Program-made: the position numbers and the translations under genes
Source of the DNA: QHXW01 sp035297145
Lineage (GTDB): Bacteria > Acidobacteriota > Terriglobia > Bryobacterales > Bryobacteraceae
Length of the DNA stretch: 64,000 nt
Direction: 5' to 3'
Assembly: GCA_035297145.1 (NCBI GenBank)
Contig: DATGZN010000042.1
Coordinates: forward strand, 26,406-90,405
The notes under the pieces: model-generated
Told to the model about the DNA's origin: nothing
What the model saw: the letters and a program-made list of their open reading frames with translations, nothing else
Database searches by the model: none
Shown: in pieces, positions 15,671 to 24,045 of the stretch
Numbering within the stretch: position 1 is the stretch's first letter
How the letters are laid out: every line of letters starts with the position of its first letter

Positions 15671-16585
15671 ATGAGCTCAATTCTGGAACGTCTCCCCGAA
15701 CGGGGGCGAATCGCGGTGATCCGGATTCGCTCCATGGGAGACTGCATCCTGAGTACACCTGCCTTATCGATCCTGAAGAGAGCCTTGCCAGATGCAGCCA
15801 TCGCGGTTGTGGTGGAGGACCGGTTTCAAGCGCTGTTGGAGGGAAATCCGGATGTGAGTGAGGTTCTCGGGCCGGAATGGAGCGCCGTCCGCAAATGGCG
15901 ACCGGACTTGTGTCTGAATCTGCACGGCGGCGGATCGAGCACGCGCATCACGGCACTGTCAGGAGCGCGGTTCCGGGCGGGTTTTGCACATTTCCGGTAC
16001 GCATGGATGTACAACGTGCGGATTCCGCGCGCGCAGGAGATTTTGGGCGTTGACCGCAAAGTCCACACGGCGGAGCACTTGGCGGGCGCCGTGTTTTACC
16101 TGGGTGCGCCGCGAGTGGAGATTCCACGGGCGCGGTTGTTTGCGGAAAAGATGAGAACGCCGGGCCGACCCTACGTCGTAATTCATCCGCTGGCTGCGGC
16201 GGCGGATAAATCCTGGCCGGCGGATCGATTCACGGAGGTCGCGCGGTATCTCGAACACGCCTGGAAACTCGAGCCAGTGTTCATCGGAGGGCCGGGAGAG
16301 GATCTTTCCGCGTTCAGGAACTGGCGCACGGTCGCGGGTGCGGCGCTCGCGGAAATCAAATCGCTCATCGCGGGCGCGTCGCTGTTCCTGGGAAACGATT
16401 CCGGCCCCGCGCACATGGCGGCGGCGTTCGGTATCCCGGTGGTTGTGATTTTTGGTTCCTCCGATCCGGTGGTGTGGGCGCCTTGGTGCACGCCGGCGGA
16501 GGTCCTCCACGGGCCCGGCGGCATTCACGCCGTCAGCGTGCATGAAGTCCAGGACGCGCTGGAGCGCCTGCGGGTGCGCGCATGA
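15671..16585 (+). CDS. Glycosyltransferase family 9 (ADP-heptose:LPS heptosyltransferase-like)
   Basis: 304 residues. The N-terminal Rossmann domain begins IRIRSMGDCILSTPAL, the WaaC/WaaF type. The C-terminal nucleotide-sugar site shows VIHPLAAAADKSWPADRF and FLGNDSGPAHMAAAFGIPVVVIFG followed by SDPVVWAPW. It would transfer heptose or a related sugar to the lipopolysaccharide core. Its stop overlaps the MsbA-like gene by 4 bp, linking core assembly to lipid export. Confidence 0.9.
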   Translation: MSSILERLPERGRIAVIRIRSMGDCILSTPALSILKRALPDAAIAVVVEDRFQALLEGNPDVSEVLGPEWSAVRKWRPDLCLNLHGGGSSTRITALSGARFRAGFAHFRYAWMYNVRIPRAQEILGVDRKVHTAEHLAGAVFYLGAPRVEIPRARLFAEKMRTPGRPYVVIHPLAAAADKSWPADRFTEVARYLEHAWKLEPVFIGGPGEDLSAFRNWRTVAGAALAEIKSLIAGASLFLGNDSGPAHMAAAFGIPVVVIFGSSDPVVWAPWCTPAEVLHGPGGIHAVSVHEVQDALERLRVRA

Positions 16586-18408
16586 AGGAACTGCTGCGCC
16601 TGCTTTCCTACGCCCGGCGTTATTGGTTCCATCTGACCCTGTCGGTTGTGCTGATGGCGTTGGTGGGGGCGGCCCACGCTTCCATTGCTTTGCTAGTCAG
16701 TCCGGTTTTCGACTACGTGCTCAACCCGGGTGCGGCCGACAAGCCGGTGAAGTTGTTCACGGTTCCAGTCTTCAATCATCCGGTGTACCTCAACCAATTC
16801 ATGCCCGCCAGAGTGCACAACGTCGCGACAATGGTTGCTCTGGCCATCCTGGTGGTGTTCGCGGTGAAAGGCCTCTGCGACTATCTGGCGAACTACATGA
16901 TCAACTACGCAGGCTTCTCCGCGATTACGGACCTGCGAAATAAGGTATTCGAAAAAGTGCTTCGTCATGGGTCGGAGTTTTTCGAAGCGCATTCCACCGG
17001 ACGGTTGATGTCCTCGATCATGAACGACATCGAGAAAATCCAGGTGGCGATCTCGCACATTCTTGCGGATCTGCTGCGGCAAAGCTTCGTGGTGATTTGT
17101 CTGTTGTTTGTGGTCTTGCATAAAGACTGGCAACTGGCGCTGGGGAGCCTGATCGTGATGCCTTTGGTCCTGGTGCCGACGGCGCGCCTGGGGCGACGGA
17201 TCCGCCGCACCAGCCGCCGGGCGCAGGACCAGGCCGCGGAGGTGAATGAAATTCTTCAGGAAACGCTGAGCGGCCACCAGGTGGTGAAGGCTTTCGGTAC
17301 CGAGGTTTATGAATCACGCCGGTTTCAGGATGCGGCGCGCCGCCTTCTACGCAGCAATCTGCGCTATGTCCGGCAGCAAGCTGTCTCCTCGCCGCTGATC
17401 GAGTTGTTTGGCGCGCTGACCATTGTTGCCCTGCTGATGTACGCGCGCACGCAGATCAAAACCGCAGAGCTGACCGCCGGAAATTTCACCAGCTTCGTGA
17501 TCGCCCTGCTCATGATGTACGAACCGCTCAAACGCCTCACCGGTATCCACAATATTTTTCAGCAGGCGCTGGGCGCATCCCAGAAGGTCTTTGAATATAT
17601 GGACCATCCGGTGGAAATGCAGGACCGGCCAGGTGCGGCCAAGCTCACTCGCTTCGAGCACGCGATTGTTTACGACAACGCGGGCTTTTACTATCCGGGT
17701 TCCAACGGATTTCATCTTGAGAGTATCAACTTGGAGGTCACGGCGGGCGAAGTGGTGGCGCTGGTGGGACCGAGCGGAGCGGGCAAATCCACGCTTGCGA
17801 ACCTGCTGCCCCGCTTCTATGATGTGACCTCGGGCACGGTGAGGATCGATGGCCGCGACGTGCGGGATCTGACTCTCGCGTCACTGCGTGCACAGGTCGG
17901 ATTAGTGGCGCAGGATACGTTTTTGTTCAATGACACGGTAGCCAGCAATATTTCCTATGGGCGCCCCGAGATCAGCCGGATCGCCATCGGCCATGCGGCC
18001 CAAAGCGCGCTCGCCGACGAATTCATCGAGGCCCTGCCGCAAGGCTACGACACAGTCATTGGCGAGCGTGGCGTGAAACTCAGCGGCGGCCAGCGGCAGC
18101 GCATCGCGATTGCTCGCGCATTGTTGAAGAACGCTCCGATTCTGATTTTGGATGAAGCCACTTCCCACCTCGACACGGAATCCGAGATGCTCGTGCAACG
18201 AGCTCTGGCCAACCTGATGGCCGGACGGACGGTGATTGTCATCGCGCACCGCATATCGACCATTCGCCGGGCGGATAAGATTGTCGTGGTGGACCGGGGG
18301 CGCATCTGTGAAACGGGGACGCACGCGGATCTGGTCACAAGGGGCGGCATCTATCAGCGGCTGCACGAGCTGCAGTTCGTAGAAGCCGGAGCGGCGGTGG
18401 ACCTGTGA
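16582..18408 (+). CDS. MsbA-like lipid A/lipid flippase, ABC transporter with fused membrane and ATPase domains
   Basis: 608 residues. Six membrane helices occupy residues 15-325. The ATPase domain has Walker A GPSGAGKST (396-404), a Q-loop in LVAQDTFLFND, the signature LSGGQRQR, Walker B ILILDEATS and the switch histidine in IAHRIST. This fused half-transporter design fits MsbA, which flips lipid A-core across the inner membrane, and the neighbour is a heptosyltransferase. Other exporters of the same family cannot be excluded by sequence alone. Confidence 0.92.
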   Translation: MKELLRLLSYARRYWFHLTLSVVLMALVGAAHASIALLVSPVFDYVLNPGAADKPVKLFTVPVFNHPVYLNQFMPARVHNVATMVALAILVVFAVKGLCDYLANYMINYAGFSAITDLRNKVFEKVLRHGSEFFEAHSTGRLMSSIMNDIEKIQVAISHILADLLRQSFVVICLLFVVLHKDWQLALGSLIVMPLVLVPTARLGRRIRRTSRRAQDQAAEVNEILQETLSGHQVVKAFGTEVYESRRFQDAARRLLRSNLRYVRQQAVSSPLIELFGALTIVALLMYARTQIKTAELTAGNFTSFVIALLMMYEPLKRLTGIHNIFQQALGASQKVFEYMDHPVEMQDRPGAAKLTRFEHAIVYDNAGFYYPGSNGFHLESINLEVTAGEVVALVGPSGAGKSTLANLLPRFYDVTSGTVRIDGRDVRDLTLASLRAQVGLVAQDTFLFNDTVASNISYGRPEISRIAIGHAAQSALADEFIEALPQGYDTVIGERGVKLSGGQRQRIAIARALLKNAPILILDEATSHLDTESEMLVQRALANLMAGRTVIVIAHRISTIRRADKIVVVDRGRICETGTHADLVTRGGIYQRLHELQFVEAGAAVDL

Positions 18409-19301
18409 GCGTGCGCAGCATGACCGGGTTCGCGCAAGTGCGCAAGACTGTCGCGTCGGGTGAATTGGTGCTGAGCGTGAAGACCGTGAACCATCGGGGG
18501 CTGGATATGCACCTGCATTTGCCGCCGGAGATGGACGCCTTCGAAACGGCACTGCGCAAAGCGATCAAAGGCCGGATGGCGCGAGGGCACCTGCAGCTCA
18601 ATGTGACCTGGAACCGGACCAATGGATCGGCGGCGGATTCCAGCTTGAACCGGCCGTTGCTGCAGACCTACCTGGCGGCGTTCGAGCAAGCGCAGCGGGA
18701 GTTCCATCTAACAGGCGCGCCCGACCTGAACGTGGCTTTTCGGATTCCAGGTATGTTTCGCACAGACGTCGCGCCCGAGTTGGCCGAAGAGTTCGAAACC
18801 TCGCTCGTTGCGGCGCTGGAGGAAGCTCTGCACGGCCTGAACGGCTTTCGGGAACGGGAGGGCAGCGCGATAGCAACAGAGATTTTGGAGCGCTGCGCGA
18901 GCATCAACCAAGCGGTTAGCCGAATAGAAGAGATTCGCGCCGGAGCATTGCCTGCATTCCAAAAGCGCCTGCAGGAACGGCTGACGGAGTTGTTGCGGGG
19001 TGCAAGTCTCGAGCCGCAGCGGCTGGCGCAGGAAGCGGCGCTACTCGCCGACCGGAGTGATATCAGCGAAGAGCTGATCCGGCTCAAAACACATGCGAGT
19101 GAGCTGGAACAGTTGATCCACGCTGGCGGCGAAGTCGGCAAGAAGCTGGATTTTCTTCTGCAAGAGATGAATCGCGAGGCGAACACTATACTGTCAAAAA
19201 CCGGAGGGTTGGGAGATTTGGGGCTCACTATCACGGAGCGCGCGCTGGCTGTAAAATCCGAGATCGACAAAATCCGCGAGCAATCGCTCAATCTGGAGTA
19301 G
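18405..19301 (+). CDS. YicC family protein (endoribonuclease-associated)
   Basis: 298 residues from GTG 18405, overlapping the MsbA-like stop by 4 bp. The N-terminal YicC domain begins VRSMTGFAQVRKTV and contains VKTVNHRGLDMHLHLPPEM. The C-terminal DUF1732 domain ends GKKLDFLLQEMNREANTI followed by LSKTGGL. E. coli YicC is an endoribonuclease that affects small RNA stability. YicC beside gmk and rpoZ is a widespread order, which supports the call. Confidence 0.93.
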   Translation: MSVRSMTGFAQVRKTVASGELVLSVKTVNHRGLDMHLHLPPEMDAFETALRKAIKGRMARGHLQLNVTWNRTNGSAADSSLNRPLLQTYLAAFEQAQREFHLTGAPDLNVAFRIPGMFRTDVAPELAEEFETSLVAALEEALHGLNGFREREGSAIATEILERCASINQAVSRIEEIRAGALPAFQKRLQERLTELLRGASLEPQRLAQEAALLADRSDISEELIRLKTHASELEQLIHAGGEVGKKLDFLLQEMNREANTILSKTGGLGDLGLTITERALAVKSEIDKIREQSLNLE

Positions 19302-19305
19302 CGCG

Positions 19306-19920
19306 CTGTCCACAGTTTTCATCATTTCGGCGCCGTCCGGCTCGGGTAAATCCACTTTGGTGGCGCGGCTGCTGCGAGAGGTAGACCGCCTGAAATTCTC
19401 TGTTTCCTACACCACGCGCGCTCCCCGCGGGCATGAGCAAAGCGGGCAAAGCTATCACTTCATTTCCCGCGCCGAATTCGAGGAGCGTCTTGCGCGGGAT
19501 GAGTTTCTGGAGCACGCCGAGGTTTTCGGCAATCATTACGGAACGCACCGCGGCGTGCTGGAGGAGGCATTGGCGGAGGGCCGGGACCTGGTACTCGACA
19601 TTGATGTACAGGGTGCGGCACAATTGAAGAGTAAGCTTCCGGAAGCGGTCACCATTTTTGTCCTGGCTCCATCCCGTCAGATTCTGGAGCAGAGGCTTCG
19701 CGCGCGAGGCGAAGATTCGGACGCGGTCATTGAACGGCGGTTGCGCGACGCAGCCCAGGAGATCCGGAACTATTGCTTGTACGATTACGTGGTGATCAAC
19801 AACGATTTGGATAAGTCGGCGGCGACTCTGGCGGCCATTGTGCAAGCGGAGCGCGTACGCCGCAGCAGGATCGAGGATCAGATTCGTCCCATCCTGGCCA
19901 CATTTCAGAAAGAACTTTGA
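19306..19920 (+). CDS. gmk: Guanylate kinase, apparent CTG start
   Basis: 204 residues if started at CTG 19306. The P-loop APSGSGKST (9-17) is essential, and the first TTG or GTG in frame (19354, 19357) would delete it. No ATG, GTG or TTG exists in frame upstream within the 50 bases checked, and GGAG (19295-19298) lies 7 nt before the CTG. The GMP-binding region (YTTRAPRGHEQSG, YHFISRAEFEE), the LDIDVQGA motif and the lid (RLRARGEDSDAVIERRL) are intact. It phosphorylates GMP to GDP. It sits 4 bp after yicC and 8 bp before rpoZ. Confidence 0.93.
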   Translation: MSTVFIISAPSGSGKSTLVARLLREVDRLKFSVSYTTRAPRGHEQSGQSYHFISRAEFEERLARDEFLEHAEVFGNHYGTHRGVLEEALAEGRDLVLDIDVQGAAQLKSKLPEAVTIFVLAPSRQILEQRLRARGEDSDAVIERRLRDAAQEIRNYCLYDYVVINNDLDKSAATLAAIVQAERVRRSRIEDQIRPILATFQKEL

Positions 19921-19928
19921 GAGGTATC

Positions 19929-20180
19929 ATGGCAGAACACGGCCCCAAGAATAACGCACATTGCACCATTCCCGACGATCCCGAGCAGAGCACCTACCGG
20001 TTTATCATCGTCGCGGCGAAGCGTGCGCGACAACTGCAAGGCGGCGCGCGGCCGTTCCTGCCTACGTCGTCCAAGAAGCCGACGATCATCGCGGCGGAAG
20101 AGGTTCGGCGGGGACTGGTGAAGTACGAGATCCCCGGACTGACGCCGCCGATCGAAGAACCGGCGCCCGACGCGATCTAA
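19929..20180 (+). CDS. rpoZ: RNA polymerase omega subunit
   Basis: 83 residues from ATG 19929 (GAGAGG about 4 nt upstream). The omega signature is TYRFIIVAAKRARQL with the downstream helix IIAAEEVRRGLVKYEI. Omega helps assemble beta' and, in many bacteria, binds ppGpp. The gene directly follows gmk, as in many genomes, and ends one base before the coaBC start. Confidence 0.9.
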   Translation: MAEHGPKNNAHCTIPDDPEQSTYRFIIVAAKRARQLQGGARPFLPTSSKKPTIIAAEEVRRGLVKYEIPGLTPPIEEPAPDAI

Positions 20181-21443
20181 GTGCCCGCGGCAAGCCGAGA
20201 CGACGAAACGCCGAGAGAGCCGCGCGTAGTCTTGGGCGTGGCCGGCGGGATTGCCGCGTACAAAGCAGCGGAGCTGTGTCGCGCGCTCATCCAGCGCGGT
20301 TTTGCCGTGCAGGTTGTGATGACTGCGGCGGCAACCGAGTTTATCCAGCCGCTCACGTTTGCGGCGTTAACCGGCCGCAAGGTGATTACAAGCCTGTTCT
20401 CCTCCGGGAATTCCGCAGAAACACTGTCGAGCGCCGTAGAGCATATCGCCGTTGCGCAGGATAGTGACCTGCTGGTGGTGGCGCCCGCAACCGCGGACAT
20501 CCTCGCCAAATTTGCCCACGGGCTGGCGGATGATTTTCTGACCACGCTCTACCTCGCATTCACGGGACCCGTTGTGCTGGCGCCTACAATGAACACCAAC
20601 ATGTGGCGGCACGCGGCGACACAAGCGAATTTGGAAACACTGCTTGCCAGGTCGCACACGATTGTCGAGCCAGAAGATGGGTTCCTGGCTTGCGGAATGA
20701 TCGGCCCGGGCCGGCTTGCGGACCCCGAACGAATCGCCGACGCGGTGGCTGAGCAACTGGTGCATCGTCATGACCTGCAGGGCGAAACGGTACTGATTAC
20801 GGCCGGGCCGACGCAAGAGGCACTGGATCCGGTACGGTTCATTTCCAATCGATCGAGCGGGAAAATGGGATACGCGCTCGCGGAGGCGGCAGCCGAGCGC
20901 GGTGCACACGTAATTCTGATTTCAGGGCCCGTTCACCTTCCGCCGCCGCGCAGCGTTAAGGTCGTCCCGGTAAAAACCGCCGAGGAGATGCGTGCCGCGG
21001 TTTTCGGGAATTTGAAAGGCGCGACGATGGTGATCAAGGCGGCGGCCGTCGCGGATTTCCATCTTTCCAGCGTGCCTCAGCAAAAGATTAAGAAGACAGC
21101 CGCCCGCCTGTCGCTGGAGCTGGATCCTACGCCCGACATTCTGGCCGAACTCGGACGAGACAAGAAGAACTGGCTGCTCATCGGCTTTGCCGCGGAGACC
21201 GAGAACCTGGAGCGCGAAGCGCGGCGCAAACTGGAAACCAAGAATTGCGACATGATCGTGGCCAATCTGGTGGGCGGGGACGAGAGCGGATTCGAATCGG
21301 ATCACAACGAAGTTGCGCTGGCTCTCAGGACCGGTGAGTTTCTTAAGCTGCCACGCGCCACCAAGCGCGAGTTGGCCGATGAGATCCTGACGCAAGCCTT
21401 GCTTCTACGGCACGCCCTTGCCGAACCTGCCCATGAACGCTGA
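20181..21443 (+). CDS. coaBC: Phosphopantothenoylcysteine decarboxylase / phosphopantothenate-cysteine ligase
   Basis: 420 residues from GTG 20181, directly after the rpoZ stop. The N-terminal flavoprotein domain has GVAGGIAAYKAAEL, the PTMNTNMW substrate loop with its Asn and Met, and the ACGMIGPGRL flap. The C-terminal CoaB domain has LITAGPTQEALDPVRF followed by NRSSGKMG, the AAVADF motif and LIGFAAET. Together they convert 4'-phosphopantothenate to 4'-phosphopantetheine in coenzyme A synthesis. Confidence 0.95.
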   Translation: MPAASRDDETPREPRVVLGVAGGIAAYKAAELCRALIQRGFAVQVVMTAAATEFIQPLTFAALTGRKVITSLFSSGNSAETLSSAVEHIAVAQDSDLLVVAPATADILAKFAHGLADDFLTTLYLAFTGPVVLAPTMNTNMWRHAATQANLETLLARSHTIVEPEDGFLACGMIGPGRLADPERIADAVAEQLVHRHDLQGETVLITAGPTQEALDPVRFISNRSSGKMGYALAEAAAERGAHVILISGPVHLPPPRSVKVVPVKTAEEMRAAVFGNLKGATMVIKAAAVADFHLSSVPQQKIKKTAARLSLELDPTPDILAELGRDKKNWLLIGFAAETENLEREARRKLETKNCDMIVANLVGGDESGFESDHNEVALALRTGEFLKLPRATKRELADEILTQALLLRHALAEPAHER

Positions 21444-22173
21444 GAAACTCCGGGGAGTGCTGGAGTTTTACCAGGATCTCGGGTTCACATCGCTGTATCG
21501 CCGGGCGCCAAGCGAAGCACCGATGAGCGAAACTTCGAGCGAGACTGCTCCAACTCCCCCGGACCCTACCATGATCGAACTGCCGGGTCTTGCCCCGGCT
21601 GACGATTCCCTGCAAAAGATCCGCGAGGATATCGGCGACTGTAAACGCTGCCGGCTGCATGAGGGCCGCCACACGATTGTCTTCGGCTCAGGAAATGAGC
21701 ACGCCAAGCTGGTGTTCGTTGGCGAAGGCCCGGGCGCCGACGAGGACATGCAGGGACTTCCGTTCGTTGGCCGCGCAGGCCAATTGCTCACACAGATGAT
21801 CGAGGGCACCGCGAAGCGAGAGGGTATTCCGTTGGAGCGCAAGGATGTCTACATCTGCAACGTGGTGAAGTGCCGGCCCCCTGAGAATCGAACGCCGGAA
21901 CCTGACGAGATGGAGATTTGCGGGCAGTTTCTGTTTCGGCAACTGTCCGTGATCCGCCCGCGAGCCATCTGTGCCCTCGGGGCAACAGCGGCGCGGGCAC
22001 TGCTCGGCCGCAAGGAAGGCGTCACTCGCATGCGTGGGAACTGGTACAAGTGGCATGACACCCCGCTGATGGTGACGTATCACCCTTCGTATCTGCTGCG
22101 CCCGTACAATCAGAACGCCAAGCGCGAGGCTTGGGACGATCTGAAAAAAGTCCTTCACTTCGTGTACGACTAG
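21433..22173 (+). CDS. Uracil-DNA glycosylase, family 4-like (Fe-S)
   Basis: 246 residues from ATG 21433, overlapping coaBC by 11 bp; an in-frame TTG at 21418 is less likely. After a Pro/Ser/Thr-rich linker the domain has Cys70 and Cys73 (DCKRC), GEGPGADED motif A, QGLPFVGRAGQLL, NVVKCRPPENRTP with further Cys, and YHPSYLLR motif B. These match the thermostable family 4 enzymes that carry a 4Fe-4S cluster. It removes uracil from DNA after cytosine deamination. The C-terminus overlaps the convergent isomerase gene by 4 bp. Confidence 0.9.
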   Translation: MNAEKLRGVLEFYQDLGFTSLYRRAPSEAPMSETSSETAPTPPDPTMIELPGLAPADDSLQKIREDIGDCKRCRLHEGRHTIVFGSGNEHAKLVFVGEGPGADEDMQGLPFVGRAGQLLTQMIEGTAKREGIPLERKDVYICNVVKCRPPENRTPEPDEMEICGQFLFRQLSVIRPRAICALGATAARALLGRKEGVTRMRGNWYKWHDTPLMVTYHPSYLLRPYNQNAKREAWDDLKKVLHFVYD

Positions 22174-23030
22174 GCTGCCGCCATCGCCCGCACTTCGGCC
22201 AGAGTCGCCATGGGATCCTTCGACGGCATATATTCCATGGCAACGAAATCGCGAAAGCCCGTCTCTCGAATCGCGCGAAAAACGTTGGTGTAGTTGATTT
22301 CGCCGGTTCCGGGCTCATGCCTTCCCGGAACGTCGCCAACGTGGAAATGGCCGATCGTGGCGATGTTCTTGCGGATGGTATCGATCAGGTTTCCGTCCAT
22401 GATTTGCACGTGATAAATGTCAAACAGGATCTTTACGTTCGGGCTGCCGGCCTCGCGCATGATCTCGAACGCTTCGGCAGTGTGGTTCAAATAGTATCCC
22501 TGATGGTTGACGAGCGTGTTCAGGGGCTCGACGATCAGGGTCACGCCGTGCGGCGCGACGACGTCATGCGCGCGCTTTAGACCTTCCACGATGCTGCGAT
22601 GTTGCGTCTCGCGCGGAGCACCGGGGAGCTCGTTGCCGGTCAGGGTCACAAGCCGCGTCGTCTCGAATCGCTTGGCGGCTTCGGTGGAGGCTCGAATCTC
22701 GGCAAGGAACGCGTCACGATCCGCCGGATCAACCAGAGTCATTCCCTTGGGATTCACCGCGCGGTTGCCCACCAGGCAGGCACACTCGATCCCGAGCTTG
22801 TTTTTCAGTTTCGTGATCGCTGCCGGATCCTGGTCACGCCAGTTTCCGAATTCGAACCCCTGATACCCGGCTTCGGCGACTTTCTCCATAGCCTGGGGCA
22901 GGCTGGCGCCACGGAAGACGGGCTCCACACGCACGGAAAGCTTCAAACGGAGCGTCTCAGGCGCGGCCTGAGCGAGGCCGGCCAGCAGCGGGAATTGCAG
23001 TAAACATCTGCGTTGCATGGGAGAAAGCAT
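22170..23030 (-). CDS. Hydroxypyruvate isomerase-like sugar isomerase (TIM barrel, AP endonuclease 2 family)
   Basis: 286 residues. A hydrophobic N-terminus (CLLQFPLLAGLAQAAP) looks like a signal peptide; ATG 23018 is an alternative start. The barrel contains GYQGFEFGNWRD, LIVEPLNTLVNHQGYYL, VKILFDIYHVQIMDGNLI and GHFHVGDVPGRHEPGTGEI, the metal-binding Glu/Asp/His/Glu set of hydroxypyruvate isomerases. The family converts hydroxypyruvate to tartronate semialdehyde or epimerises ketoses. An exported location is unusual for Hyi, so the substrate is uncertain. Confidence 0.85.
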   Translation of the reverse strand: MLSPMQRRCLLQFPLLAGLAQAAPETLRLKLSVRVEPVFRGASLPQAMEKVAEAGYQGFEFGNWRDQDPAAITKLKNKLGIECACLVGNRAVNPKGMTLVDPADRDAFLAEIRASTEAAKRFETTRLVTLTGNELPGAPRETQHRSIVEGLKRAHDVVAPHGVTLIVEPLNTLVNHQGYYLNHTAEAFEIMREAGSPNVKILFDIYHVQIMDGNLIDTIRKNIATIGHFHVGDVPGRHEPGTGEINYTNVFRAIRETGFRDFVAMEYMPSKDPMATLAEVRAMAAA

Positions 23031-23058
23031 AACACCGGCCGTGTGCTAGCATCGGGGC

Positions 23059-24045
23059 TTGCCAGCCAAGTCTTCAACCGATCCGGAGTGCCGCGAGGTG
23101 CTTCCGGGCGTGTTCCTGATCGTGCTGCCGTTGCCATTTGCTCTGGGTTCGATCAACGTGTACCTGGTGCGGCTCACGGATGGTTACCTGCTGGTTGACT
23201 GCGGCATGGACACGGACCCGTGCTTCGAGGCTCTCTGGCTGGCGGTGGCCGAGAGAGGCGTTGCCTGGCACGACATTCGCAAGATTCTTCTCACCCACGT
23301 ACATCCGGACCACATGGGTCTGGCGCCACGCTTGCTAAAGCTGACCGGAGCGAAGCTTCTGTTGCATGCGCGCGACGCCGAGTATCTCGACCAGCTCGCG
23401 CAATCGGAGCAGTACCGTGGATGGGCGGGTGAGGTGCTGCGGCGGAGCGGCGTCCCGGCGGATCTCATCGCGCAGATCGACGCCGGCGCACACGAGATTC
23501 ACAAGAACTTTCAACCGTTGGAACCGGAGGTTCTCCTGAACGGTGGCGAGAAGATTCACTCAGCCGCGGGACAGTTGGAGGTCCTGTGGACACCCGGGCA
23601 TTCGCCCGGTCACGTGTGTTTATACGGCCGCGACAAGCGAGTGCTATTTTCCGGCGACCAGATGCTTGAGCTCATTTCGCCAAATATCGGCTGGCATCCC
23701 GAGCGGGATCCACTAGGGGAGTATCTCAACTCCCTGCGGGAGCTCGCGTCTCTCGAGATCGACCTCATATTGCCGTCGCACGGCGCGCCGTTTTCGGGAC
23801 ATCGGGAATGGATACAGAGGACGATCGAACATCACGAGCAACGCTGCGCGCGCATTCTGGCTCTTCTCGGCGGTGCGACGCAGACCGCTTCCGCACTCGT
23901 GAACCAGCTCTGGGACCGCCCTCTCGAGCCATTCCACTACCGCTTCGCTGTTTTTGAAGTGCTGGCGCATCTGGAGTACCTGGAACGGCAGGAAAAGGTC
24001 AAGCGGCGGGAGTCGGATGGCGTGGAATCCTGGCTGCCAGGTTAG
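23059..24045 (+). CDS. MBL-fold metallo-hydrolase
   Basis: 328 residues from TTG 23059. The metal motif is THVHPDHMG with a second histidine in WTPGHSPGHVCLY and the further ligands in LFSGDQMLE and ILPSHGAPFSGH. This order is the glyoxalase II-like branch. A C-terminal helical domain (PFHYRFAVFEVLAHLEYLER) resembles the winged-helix tail of LACTB2-like proteins. The substrate is unknown; thioesters and lactones are typical. The gene is convergent with the CCA-adding enzyme. Confidence 0.88.
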   Translation: MPAKSSTDPECREVLPGVFLIVLPLPFALGSINVYLVRLTDGYLLVDCGMDTDPCFEALWLAVAERGVAWHDIRKILLTHVHPDHMGLAPRLLKLTGAKLLLHARDAEYLDQLAQSEQYRGWAGEVLRRSGVPADLIAQIDAGAHEIHKNFQPLEPEVLLNGGEKIHSAAGQLEVLWTPGHSPGHVCLYGRDKRVLFSGDQMLELISPNIGWHPERDPLGEYLNSLRELASLEIDLILPSHGAPFSGHREWIQRTIEHHEQRCARILALLGGATQTASALVNQLWDRPLEPFHYRFAVFEVLAHLEYLERQEKVKRRESDGVESWLPG

